Shown here in pieces: positions 1 to 6,530 of a DNA stretch of 12,119 nucleotides. The translations under genes were made by a program, and so were the position numbers. Under the pieces are notes generated by a model. It was given only the letters and a program-made list of their open reading frames with translations, had not been told where the DNA came from and ran no database searches. Within the stretch, counting starts at the first letter, position 1, and each line of letters opens with the position of its first letter. Location of the stretch: the NCBI GenBank assembly GCA_018370615.1, contig JAGZAC010000021.1, positions 1-12,119 on the forward strand. The letters run 5' to 3'. Origin of the DNA: Clostridiales bacterium (lineage in GTDB: Bacteria > Bacillota > Clostridia > Oscillospirales > CAG-272).

Positions 1-242
1 GCATCGCCCGCTCCATTAAAATTGCCCGGGGACAGCTGGACGGCATTCTTCGTATGATTGAAGAAGACCGCTACTGCGTGGACATTTCCAACCAAATCCT
101 GGCGACACAGTCGATTCTCAAAAATGTCAACCGGGAGATTCTCCGGGCGCACATCCGCGGCTGTGTCCGGGAGGGGCTGCAGACAGACGAGCCGAATCCC
201 AAGCTGGAGGAAGCACTTGCGCTGCTGGAAAAATTGATTTAG
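1..242 (+). CDS. CsoR-type metal-sensing repressor (5' partial)
   Basis: The reading frame is open from the left edge (in frame from base 3) to a TAG stop, so the N-terminus lies outside the window and the internal ATG at 54 is not the start. The visible 79 residues have the all-helical CsoR/RcnR (DUF156) pattern: a GQLDGILRMIEEDRYC segment followed by a long helix. The Cu(I) ligand triad of CsoR is complete: Cys in RYCVD, His 25 residues later and Cys 29 residues later (AHIRGC), the same spacing as Cys36/His61/Cys65 of Mycobacterium CsoR. Members of the family repress copper exporters or chaperones and release DNA when Cu(I) binds. Persulfide sensors (CstR) lack the His, so copper is the better guess. 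The regulated genes are not in the window; they may lie to the left. Confidence 0.88.
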   Translation, partial: IARSIKIARGQLDGILRMIEEDRYCVDISNQILATQSILKNVNREILRAHIRGCVREGLQTDEPNPKLEEALALLEKLI

Positions 243-287
243 TCACGATTTTTTCGGCCACTGGATAGGGAAAAATTATAGGAAAGG

Positions 288-297
288 GGGAATTCCC
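288..297. repeat. 10-bp perfect palindrome between SD and start of the ArsR gene
   Basis: GGGAATTCCC is a perfect palindrome that ends directly at the GTG start codon and shares its first G bases with the purine-rich ribosome binding site. It has no loop, so it cannot form a hairpin in one RNA strand. It could be a short operator for autoregulation or mere chance. Confidence 0.4.
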
Positions 298-663
298 GTG
301 CCGAACCTTCCGCTGCCCCACGATCACGGACAGCGTATTGAAAAAGAACTGGACCATATGCCGAAGGAAGAGGAATTTCAAACGGTCGCCGACATTTTCA
401 AGCAGCTTTGTGACGGAAGCCGCATCCGAATTTTCTGGCTGCTCTGCCACTGTGAGGAATGTGTCATCAACCTGGCTTCTCTGGTGGAAATGACAAGTCC
501 TGCCGTTTCCCATCACCTGCGCCAGCTGAAAAGCAGCGGCCTGATTGTAAGCCGCAGGGACGGAAAGGAAGTATATTATAAAGCCGCCGATACAAAGCAG
601 GCCCAGCTTTTGCATCAAATGATCGAAAAAATGGTGGAGATATCCTGTCCGTCTTTCGAATGA
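298..663 (+). CDS. ArsR/SmtB-family metalloregulator with CHCEEC cluster
   Basis: A 121-residue winged-helix repressor, normal length for the family. It starts at GTG 298, eight or so bases after a GGAAAGGGGG ribosome binding site. The recognition helix (about residues 66-78, SPAVSHHLRQLKSSGL) and the wing (RRDGKEVYY, 86-94) are clear. The region that binds metal in ArsR and CadC (ELCVCDL) reads CHCEECVINL here (residues 50-59): Cys55 aligns with the first Cys of that motif, the second is Ile57, and two extra cysteines (Cys50, Cys52) with His51 lie just before it. An N-terminal HDHG (8-11) adds further possible ligands, as in Pb/Cd/Zn/Bi-responsive members. It probably senses a soft metal or metalloid, which one cannot be told. 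It follows the CsoR gene by 55 bp and precedes the AraC gene by 21 bp on the same strand. Confidence 0.9.
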   Translation: MPNLPLPHDHGQRIEKELDHMPKEEEFQTVADIFKQLCDGSRIRIFWLLCHCEECVINLASLVEMTSPAVSHHLRQLKSSGLIVSRRDGKEVYYKAADTKQAQLLHQMIEKMVEISCPSFE

Positions 664-684
664 TTTTTACTGAGGAGGCCACAT

Positions 685-1683
685 ATGAACGATGCGTATG
701 AGGCGTATCTGGAGAGGGCGCTCCAGGAAGTGCCGGAAGGAACCTTTGCAGTAGAGCAGCACAATGCTGCAGATGCCGGGAAGCCTTTGATGACAGAGCA
801 ATTTACTGCGCGTACAAGGGGAAAAGGGAAAATTGAAAGATTTCTGCTGTTTCCGGGTATCGAGCTTTCCCTGCATCAGTATCTGGCAGAGCAAGTGCAG
901 TTTCATCATAAACCCAAAGACGCTGTTTTGGAAATCAATCACTGCCGGCGGGGACGGATCGGCTGGAATATGCATGACGGCGCCGCCGTTTATCTGGGCG
1001 CGGGAGATCTGTGCCTGCATTCTCTGGCCAGCTGTGCAGACTCGCAAATGGCCCTCCCCCTGGGATATTATGAAGGCATCGCCGTCACCGTGGATTTGCG
1101 GGAATTGGATAAAAGCTGTCCGAGCATCCTGCAGGAGGCGGGATTTGAAGCAAAAAAAATCTATCAAAAGTTCTGTGTGGAGGAGGCCCCCTTTGGGGTC
1201 CCCTCCAACAGTACCATTGACAGCATATTTTCCCCTTTATACAACCTGCCCCGGCACCTGCGCGTCCCCTATTACAAGCTGAAGGCTCTGGAGGCGCTTT
1301 TGTATTTGCTGCGGCTGGAGCCGGGCGCCGTAAAGGGACTGAACCAATACGGATCCCGGCAGACGGAGCTTGTCAAGGAAATTCGAAATTTTTTGGTGCA
1401 GCATTTGGATCAGCGGTTCACCATTGAACAGCTCGCCAGAAAGTATCTGCTCAACACCTCGTCTCTGAAAACTGTATTCAAAACAGTTTATGGAATGCCC
1501 ATTGCCTCTTATGTGAAGGAGTACCGGATGCAGCAGGCAATGAAGCTGCTGCGGGAGACCGATGACAGCATTGCCAGGATTGCAGAAAAAGTGGGCTATG
1601 AAACGCAGGGGAAATTTACGAAAGCCTTTAAGGAGCAGACGCAGATTTTGCCCACGGAATATCGAAAGCTGTATCGAAAATAG
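685..1683 (+). CDS. AraC-family transcriptional regulator
   Basis: A 332-residue protein starting at ATG 685 behind a good GAGGAGG site (about 672-678). The C-terminal 100 residues form the double helix-turn-helix of AraC proteins: first HTH about 247-268 (IEQLARKYLLNTSSLKTVF), second about 296-318 (IARIAEKVGYETQGKFTKAF), ending in the family's typical P-x-x-Y-R. The first 200 residues are a less conserved effector domain with a beta-rich core around 75-135 (EINHCRRGRIGW, YLGAGDLCLHS), consistent with the cupin-like AraC sensor fold; the ligand cannot be read from sequence. It follows the ArsR gene by 21 bp, so the two may be co-transcribed. Its stop is only 7 bp from the stop of the convergent aldo/keto reductase gene. 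Confidence 0.93.
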   Translation: MNDAYEAYLERALQEVPEGTFAVEQHNAADAGKPLMTEQFTARTRGKGKIERFLLFPGIELSLHQYLAEQVQFHHKPKDAVLEINHCRRGRIGWNMHDGAAVYLGAGDLCLHSLASCADSQMALPLGYYEGIAVTVDLRELDKSCPSILQEAGFEAKKIYQKFCVEEAPFGVPSNSTIDSIFSPLYNLPRHLRVPYYKLKALEALLYLLRLEPGAVKGLNQYGSRQTELVKEIRNFLVQHLDQRFTIEQLARKYLLNTSSLKTVFKTVYGMPIASYVKEYRMQQAMKLLRETDDSIARIAEKVGYETQGKFTKAFKEQTQILPTEYRKLYRK

Positions 1684-1690
1684 CGGTTGC

Positions 1691-2698
1691 TTATAGTGCT
1701 TTTGCGGCGGACGGTGTGTTCTGCGCCATCACCCCCACCAGCCTGTGGGGAACGTATTCCTCCTCTAGATAGGCGATCTCCTGTTGTGTCAGCGTAAGCT
1801 CTACTGCTTTGGCCGCGCCTTCGATATGGTGCAGCTTGGTAGCGCCTACCACTGGAGAAGCAGTTTTTGTCAAAAGCCAAGCTAAGGAAATCTCCGTCAT
1901 GGATACGCCATGCTTTTCTGCCAGCTCCGCTACACGCTGAATAATCACATTGTCCTGGACGGCGGTGGCGTCGTATTTAAACTTTGCATAGCTGTCCTCT
2001 TCCAACCGTTTGGAGGTCTCACCTGGATGCTTGGAAAGGCGGCCGCCGGCCAGTGCGCTGTAGGGGGTCATGGCAATATTGTCCTCAGCGCAGAGCTTTG
2101 CCATCTCCCGTTCCTCCTCTCGGAAAATCAGGTTGTAGTGCCCCTGGATGGAGACAAATTTTGCAAAGCCCTCTTTTTCCGCCAGGGCGTTCGCCTTAGC
2201 CAGCTGATAGGCAAAGCAGTTGGAAATGCCGATGTACCGGGCTTTTCCAGCTTTTACGACTCGATTGAGTCCGTCCATAATGTCGTAAAGGGGCGTCTCA
2301 TAGTCCCACATGTGATAGATATAGAGATCCACGTAATCGAGCCCCAGATTTTTCAAGCTGGTGTCGATCATTTGCTCGATATGCTGCTGCCCAGAAATTT
2401 CGGCAGTAATTTCCTCCCTGGCGCGGGGCAGGAATTTGGTGGCTACCACCACCTCGTCCCGCCTGGCAAAATCCCGCAGCGCCCGTCCAAGGTACTGCTC
2501 GCTGGTGCCGCTTTGGTAGGCGATGGCGGTATCAAAGAAATTGACGCCCAACTCCAGCCCCCGCTGGATGATTTCACGGGAATGGTCCTCGTCCAATGTC
2601 CAGCTGTGCTGGCCCCTTTTTGCATCGCCGAAGCCCATGCACCCCATACAAATACGGGAAACCTTTAGCTCCGCGTTGCCCAATTTGGTATATTGCAT
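1691..2698 (-). CDS. Aldo/keto reductase, YajO-like
   Basis: A 335-residue NADPH-dependent aldo/keto reductase with a (beta/alpha)8 barrel. The catalytic tetrad is visible: Asp56 and Tyr61 (FFDTAIAY), Lys88 (VVATKF) and His129 (YIYHMWDY). The sequence resembles E. coli YajO over most of its length, with shared blocks such as VVKAGKARYIG and HYNLIFREEEREM. The C-terminal NADP-binding block (PVVGATK) is present; about 15 residues after the YajO-like PHxxVG end are extra. YajO relatives reduce aldehydes and ketones, and the real substrate here is unknown. The start ATG is preceded by AAGGAGG at good spacing, overlapping the stop of the upstream flavodoxin gene 13 bp away, so this is the last gene of the redox operon. 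It is cytosolic: no signal peptide. Confidence 0.94.
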   Translation of the reverse strand: MQYTKLGNAELKVSRICMGCMGFGDAKRGQHSWTLDEDHSREIIQRGLELGVNFFDTAIAYQSGTSEQYLGRALRDFARRDEVVVATKFLPRAREEITAEISGQQHIEQMIDTSLKNLGLDYVDLYIYHMWDYETPLYDIMDGLNRVVKAGKARYIGISNCFAYQLAKANALAEKEGFAKFVSIQGHYNLIFREEEREMAKLCAEDNIAMTPYSALAGGRLSKHPGETSKRLEEDSYAKFKYDATAVQDNVIIQRVAELAEKHGVSMTEISLAWLLTKTASPVVGATKLHHIEGAAKAVELTLTQQEIAYLEEEYVPHRLVGVMAQNTPSAAKAL

Positions 2699-2711
2699 TC
2701 TGTTTTCCTCC

Positions 2712-3236
2712 TTAACCGGCGTGAGATATGGGAGATATTTTGATACGATTTTCTATAAACCACTGACGGAGCATATCTCCCAATTTTATTCCGCCGTCGT
2801 CGATGATGCCCAGCGCTTCCCGCACGTCTGCCTTGGGACACAGTCTGGCGATGTCCTGCCGAAGATCTCCGCTCACTCCACCGCAGTGAGAGTAAAACGG
2901 GAGAATAATTTTCCCGGAAAGGTTGTTTTTATACAGCCAGGAGGCAAGGGGCGGAGCGATGGTTCCGCACCAGTTGGGAGTTCCCACAAATATTATGGTG
3001 TATGGATGCGGGGAAGGAGTTCCCGGGAGAAGCCTGGGCCGATAGTGAGACTGCACCTCCCCTTTTACCTGTCGGAGCAGCTCCGGGAAAGCCATGGGAT
3101 ACGGCTGCCACGGATAGATCTCGCACCAGTCGCCCCCCGCGGCCGCCTGAATCTTTTGAGCAATTCGGTGGGTATTGCCCGAATAGGAATAGGAGACGAT
3201 CAACGGCCGGTCGTAGCCAGCGTGCCTATTTTCCAT
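2712..3236 (-). CDS. Cytosolic flavodoxin-like protein
   Basis: A 174-residue flavodoxin fold protein without signal peptide. The FMN phosphate loop SYSGNT is at residues 17-22, after the first beta strand (RPLIVSYSY). The isoalloxazine-contacting loops are recognisable as VGTPNWCGT (84-92) and PFYSHCGG (113-120). Sequence and length match the Flavodoxin_4 group of short-chain electron carriers or quinone reductase-like proteins. The start ATG overlaps the last 11 bases of the upstream flavin reductase gene (ATGGAAAATAG) and has no obvious Shine-Dalgarno, so translation is probably coupled to that gene. This suggests the two proteins are needed in fixed proportion: the flavin reductase could supply electrons or reduced FMN. 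Partner is inferred, not shown. Confidence 0.88.
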   Translation of the reverse strand: MENRHAGYDRPLIVSYSYSGNTHRIAQKIQAAAGGDWCEIYPWQPYPMAFPELLRQVKGEVQSHYRPRLLPGTPSPHPYTIIFVGTPNWCGTIAPPLASWLYKNNLSGKIILPFYSHCGGVSGDLRQDIARLCPKADVREALGIIDDGGIKLGDMLRQWFIENRIKISPISHAG

Positions 3237-3768
3237 AAGACATACACTTGCCGATCACATCACCGGTCCTCAGATACTCATAGGTGGGCATCTCAAACAG
3301 CACCGGCTTTAGGATGCGGTAATCCAGCTTTCCTTCTCCGGTCAGCACGCTTTCCTCCGCATAGGTGTTGTCGATGGTGCAGATAAAGTTGTCAAATCCT
3401 TTTGTTTCGTAGAGGTTCTCTACGCTGCATTCCATCACAACCGGCGCCTGAGAAATCATCGGCACACCTCCCTTGGAGAGGACATAGTCAAAGAGCCCAG
3501 ATTTATCCTCCTTGCTGCCGCTGACGCAGCCGGAACGGTCCGCCTTCGCAAGGATAGCCTCGTCCACGATATTGATGGACAGCTTTTTATTTTCTTTAAT
3601 ACCTTGGTTGGTGTAGTGAGGCTTTGCCAGACTGACCATTACATGGTCATGGCCCATAATGCCCAGATGCCCTACCAGCAGCCAGTTGGGCTTGCCGTTT
3701 ACCATTGCCCCGACCACCACAAGGGGCGTGGGGTATAAGGCAAGTGTATTTCCAATGTTCTTTTTCAT
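3226..3768 (-). CDS. Flavin reductase family protein (flavoredoxin-like)
   Basis: A 180-residue member of the flavin reductase-like/flavoredoxin family (split-barrel FMN-binding fold). Family marks are the N-terminal strand TPLVVVGAMVNGKPNW (14-29), the block LAKPHYTNQGIKEN (47-60) followed by a SINIV strand, and ADRSGCVSGSKEDKSGLF (76-93) in the cofactor and dimer region. Such proteins bind FMN tightly and pass electrons between NAD(P)H-linked donors and other carriers. No signal peptide, so cytosolic. The ATG lies nine bases after AGGAGG. It overlaps the flavodoxin gene downstream by 11 bp and is preceded by a 65-bp gap with a hairpin after the DUF4405 gene. Confidence 0.9.
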   Translation of the reverse strand: MKKNIGNTLALYPTPLVVVGAMVNGKPNWLLVGHLGIMGHDHVMVSLAKPHYTNQGIKENKKLSINIVDEAILAKADRSGCVSGSKEDKSGLFDYVLSKGGVPMISQAPVVMECSVENLYETKGFDNFICTIDNTYAEESVLTGEGKLDYRILKPVLFEMPTYEYLRTGDVIGKCMSYGK

Positions 3769-3806
3769 AATAGATTACCTCCTATAAAGTAACGTGCTTG
3801 TCATTT

Positions 3807-3827
3807 GCTGCTTTTTACAAAAGCAGC
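3807..3827 (-). repeat. Intercistronic hairpin between DUF4405 and flavin reductase genes
   Basis: GCTGCTTTT and AAAAGCAGC form a perfect 9-bp stem around a 3-base loop, 6 bases after the stop of the DUF4405 gene. On the transcribed (minus) strand the stem is followed by AAATGACAAG, not a U-run, so it does not look like a full terminator. It may mark mRNA processing or protect the upstream message. Confidence 0.55.
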
Positions 3828-3833
3828 CTTTAT

Positions 3834-4544
3834 TTATTCGTAAGAAATTTGTCGGTGCGCAGTTTTCTTTTTCCCCGACAGCTTCCGCAGAAGCTTGGAA
3901 GCGTAGTAGGCCAGGAAGATAAAGGCGCCCATCATGGCCAGATAGTCTACATAAAAAAGCGGGATGGGCTCGCTGAAATCCAAAAAGACAAACTGGGTTT
4001 GCAGCAGCATGTAGGTGAGAAACTCTCGCCGGAAAAATACCGTCAGGCCGTAGACTGCAATTCCCGCCCCCAAAATGGGCAGAAGAATCTTTCGCACCCG
4101 GGAGGACTGCTGAAGCCTCAGAGCCTTTCTGGCAATTCCAAGGAAAACTCCCCAGTGGAGTCCCAGATGCAGTGCCATCAGGACAAATCCCCAATGGGAT
4201 GCGGTCATATGAAGCAGACGTGCAAAGGACATTCCGCCCCGGATGCGTAAAAATGAGAAAACATGGTTGGAAAGCATAATCCCGCTGACCATCAGACCAA
4301 TCATGGCGAGAAACACCAATATATCCACGAACAACTGAAAAACACGAAGGGGAGTATACTTTCCGCGAAATAAAGTTTTATACCAGCTTACGTTGAGTAT
4401 GTGGTGGGCGATGAATAAAAGGAACATCCCCGTTCCTGCCCATTCGTGGGCGGTGTCGCCCCAGAACTGATATCCCATCAAAAACAGCAGGGCAAGCGTC
4501 ATCCAAACGTCTACGATGATTTTGAGTATGGCTTTTGGCTTCAC
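3834..4544 (-). CDS. DUF4405-like six-helix membrane protein, probable haem-binding
   Basis: A 236-residue integral membrane protein. It begins at GTG 4544, four bases after GGGAGG. I count six hydrophobic segments: about 9-27, 35-52, 69-92, 113-138, 151-172 and 196-215, then a Lys/Arg-rich cytosolic tail. Histidines cluster inside the membrane: His47-His48 in helix 2 (LFIAHHIL), and His112, His117, His126 and His130 around helix 4 (LLHMTASHW, ALHLGLHWG). This is the pattern of four-helix b-type cytochromes and of DUF4405 proteins, which as I recall have been linked to extracytosolic flavin-based electron transfer. It sits between genes for a lipoprotein flavodoxin and a cytosolic flavin reductase, which fits a role in carrying electrons across the membrane. 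Haem binding itself is inferred from the histidines. Confidence 0.82.
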   Translation of the reverse strand: MKPKAILKIIVDVWMTLALLFLMGYQFWGDTAHEWAGTGMFLLFIAHHILNVSWYKTLFRGKYTPLRVFQLFVDILVFLAMIGLMVSGIMLSNHVFSFLRIRGGMSFARLLHMTASHWGFVLMALHLGLHWGVFLGIARKALRLQQSSRVRKILLPILGAGIAVYGLTVFFRREFLTYMLLQTQFVFLDFSEPIPLFYVDYLAMMGAFIFLAYYASKLLRKLSGKKKTAHRQISYE

Positions 4545-4569
4545 AAATCCTCCCGCCTTTCTTTCAAAA

Positions 4570-5250
4570 TCAGGTGAGATTCAGACCGTCAATCCAAGCG
4601 GCCACGTCCTCACCGGCGCTGCCCACGCGATTTCCGGACACGTGAAGCCCCTCCAAAATTGTGGCAGACGGCGCACTGTCGGCAAGCTTATCCAGACTGC
4701 GGCCAAAGCCGCTTCCGCCACTGGTACAGAAGGGGACGAGGGCTTTTCCCTCCCAGCTGTAGGCTTCCAGGAAGGAATAGATCAGCATCGGCGCATCGCT
4801 CCACCAATCGGGGTAGCCTACAAACACCACATCGTAACTGTCCCAGTTTTCCACCTGACTTGCCAGTGCCGGACGTGCATCTTCCGCCTGTTCCTGCCGG
4901 GCCACATCTAAAAGTGTATCATAATCGTCGGTGTACGGCGTAGCCGGTGCAATTTCAAACAAGTCGCCGCCGGTTTCCTGTTGGATCATATTTGCCATTT
5001 GCTCAGTGTTGCCCGACCAGGAAAAATATGCCACCAGCGTACCGCCGCCTTCTGCTTCCGTTGTGTCGGATGCCCCGGAGGACTCCTCAGGTTCGGCGGT
5101 AGCTTCTGAAGTGTCAGCGGAAGATGATTCGAATGAGCTGACCGACGGCTCTGCACTGTCGGTTTCAGGAGAGGAAGTGGTTTCTCCGCTGCAGGCAGCA
5201 AGAGGGAGGACCAGTGCCAAAAACAACAGAAAAGATAACAGCTTTTTCAT
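4570..5250 (-). CDS. Membrane-anchored flavodoxin lipoprotein
   Basis: A 226-residue protein with a lipoprotein signal peptide: basic start (MKK), hydrophobic core and the lipobox LAAC (17-20), so Cys20 should be lipidated and the protein held outside the membrane. Residues 21-69 are a Ser/Thr/Glu/Ala-rich linker that lifts the domain through the wall. A full Flavodoxin_4-type domain follows (71-226) with an intact FMN phosphate loop SWSGNT (77-82), the PYTDDYDTLLDVARQEQ helix typical of the group, GYPDWWSDAP (145-154) and PFCTSGGSGFG (173-183). How FMN reaches an exported flavodoxin is not evident. The ATG follows AAAGGA. The gene is 25 bp upstream of the DUF4405 gene, its likely redox partner. 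Confidence 0.92.
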   Translation of the reverse strand: MKKLLSFLLFLALVLPLAACSGETTSSPETDSAEPSVSSFESSSADTSEATAEPEESSGASDTTEAEGGGTLVAYFSWSGNTEQMANMIQQETGGDLFEIAPATPYTDDYDTLLDVARQEQAEDARPALASQVENWDSYDVVFVGYPDWWSDAPMLIYSFLEAYSWEGKALVPFCTSGGSGFGRSLDKLADSAPSATILEGLHVSGNRVGSAGEDVAAWIDGLNLT

Positions 5251-5326
5251 ATGGATGATTCCTTTCTTCTTTGTCAGGGAGCGGCGCTTTCACTGCTCAT
5301 CTGACGGATGATTTTGCCCGGATTTT

Positions 5327-5863
5327 TTACCGCAGCCGATTTCCCAGATGATACGCTTGCTGCGGAAACTCGGAGTGCTGTGTCATGGAAGGGGTCCCGC
5401 AGCCGACACCCAGCACCATTCCCATATCTGTAAGATTCAGATACCGCACCAGGGTTTTATAATGGGATTCCAGTGCCGCAAAGGTCCAGTCATCGTTGTT
5501 CCAGGCCACGGCGAGCAGGGCGGACTTCATATGTTTATGCTGGATAGAGCTGTTGAAAGCGCAAAAGCGATCGATTAGAATTTTCAGCTGGGCGGACATA
5601 CCGTAATAATACAGCGGAGTGACAAACACCATCATGTCTGCATCCAAAATTTTGCTGCGAATCTCCTCGATATCGTCCTTCTGCACACAAGGACCCTCAT
5701 ACCCGCAGTGGATGCAGCCGGTGCAGGGATGGATATTGGCGTGGGCAGCATCCACCATTTCTACCGTATGACCGGCTTCCTCCGCCCCTTGCCGAAAACA
5801 ATCGGCAAGCAGGTTGGAGGAACCGTTTTTGTTGGGACTACCTTCTAATACTACGATCTTCAT
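5327..5863 (-). CDS. FMN-reductase/Isf-like flavoprotein with CX2CX2CX5C motif
   Basis: A 178-residue NAD(P)H-dependent FMN reductase-type protein, cytosolic. The phosphate-binding loop GSPNKNGSSN (8-17) follows the first strand MKIVVLE. The second flavin loop is TPLYYYGMSAQLK. Four cysteines at 47, 50, 53 and 59 (CTGCIHCGYEGPC) have the spacing CX2CX2CX5C, the compact motif that binds a 4Fe-4S cluster in archaeal iron-sulfur flavoprotein Isf. Many relatives carry such cysteines without a proven cluster, so the cluster is possible, not certain. The end GCGTPSMTQHSEFPQQAYHLG is normal for the group, so the gene seems full length. A strong AAGGAGG lies 11 bases before the ATG. Gaps of 93 and 76 bp flank it within the same-strand run. 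Confidence 0.9.
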   Translation of the reverse strand: MKIVVLEGSPNKNGSSNLLADCFRQGAEEAGHTVEMVDAAHANIHPCTGCIHCGYEGPCVQKDDIEEIRSKILDADMMVFVTPLYYYGMSAQLKILIDRFCAFNSSIQHKHMKSALLAVAWNNDDWTFAALESHYKTLVRYLNLTDMGMVLGVGCGTPSMTQHSEFPQQAYHLGNRLR

Positions 5864-5956
5864 CTGCTAAAGCCTCCTTATTTCATTTCTTTCTCCCATC
5901 CGCGGATTTTCATATTACTTAAAAGTATTCACACATTGCGCCGACACAGAAGGATG

Positions 5957-6511
5957 TTATTCTGCTGTGGTGATAGTGACTGTTCCGGACATCTCCCGGA
6001 CCAGCTCTCCCCCGGAGACGACCTGTCCCAGTTCAAACAATGAAGGATTTTCATTGTAGTCATCGTAGAACATCACCACATCTCCCCAGGGTGCGTAATA
6101 GGCCAGTGTGCCTGCGCCTGCCTGTGCCAATGGAGCGTCGCTGGTATCCAGCGCTTCCGGCGGGTAAAAAATTTTCTCATTGGTGCTGAAATCCTCCACC
6201 TGGATGGTGAGAGGCAGCTGCTCATAAAGGGAAGCTGCCGCCGTGCTGCCGTTGAGCTCGTAAATCACGACGTTTTCCCCAAACTGCACGGAGATGCGCT
6301 GTGCAGTACCTTCCGGCTCTTCTGTCTCGGAAGGCGCTTCGGTTATGGACGATGCAGACGTCGCTGACTGTTCCGAAGAGGAGGGGGACTCTGTTGCAGA
6401 GGAAAAGGGCTCTGATGTGGTGGATGTTACGGGATCCTGATTCCCGCCTGTGCAGGCGGAAAGAATAAATATCATCAAACTGAAAACCAAAATGTGAAAG
6501 ATTTTTTTCAT
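5957..6511 (-). CDS. Cyclophilin-like fold lipoprotein
   Basis: I place the start at ATG 6511, eight bases after AGGGGG and at the head of a proper signal peptide; a longer frame reaching back to 6613 would run into the upstream gene and bury the signal. The 184-residue product has the lipobox LSAC (17-20), a Ser/Thr/Glu-rich linker (about 24-70), then an all-beta domain (72-184) of the cyclophilin-like group (PF18050 type). Typical blocks are FGENVVIYELNGSTAAASL, the DFSTNEKIFYPP segment, the GTLAYYAPWGDVVMFY strand pair (134-149) and the LGQVVSG turn. Such domains are found next to flavodoxins and aldo/keto reductases in gut Firmicutes, but their function is not known to me. It is 19 bp behind a lipoprotein flavodoxin gene, so co-expression is very likely. 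Confidence 0.87.
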   Translation of the reverse strand: MKKIFHILVFSLMIFILSACTGGNQDPVTSTTSEPFSSATESPSSSEQSATSASSITEAPSETEEPEGTAQRISVQFGENVVIYELNGSTAAASLYEQLPLTIQVEDFSTNEKIFYPPEALDTSDAPLAQAGAGTLAYYAPWGDVVMFYDDYNENPSLFELGQVVSGGELVREMSGTVTITTAE

Positions 6512-6530
6512 GCTTCCAGTCCCCCTGCCG

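Noticed and set aside
272..281. AT-rich -10-like sequence before the ArsR gene
   Set aside because: A start from it would fall inside or after the ribosome binding site, and no -35 box is seen at proper distance.
127..618. 163-codon open frame on the minus strand
   Set aside because: It is opposite the CsoR and ArsR genes, both of which have clear family motifs.
1910..2668. 252-codon open frame on the plus strand
   Set aside because: It lies fully opposite the aldo/keto reductase gene, has no family resemblance and is a frame shadow.
2523..3386. 287-codon open frame on the plus strand
   Set aside because: It runs antisense across parts of three well-recognised genes and their junctions, with low-complexity Arg/Pro/Ser composition.
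5925..5938. GTAT-N6-ATTG on the plus strand upstream of the FMN-reductase-like gene, similar to the LysR operator candidates
   Set aside because: Opposite orientation, weaker match and no promoter beside it; likely chance.
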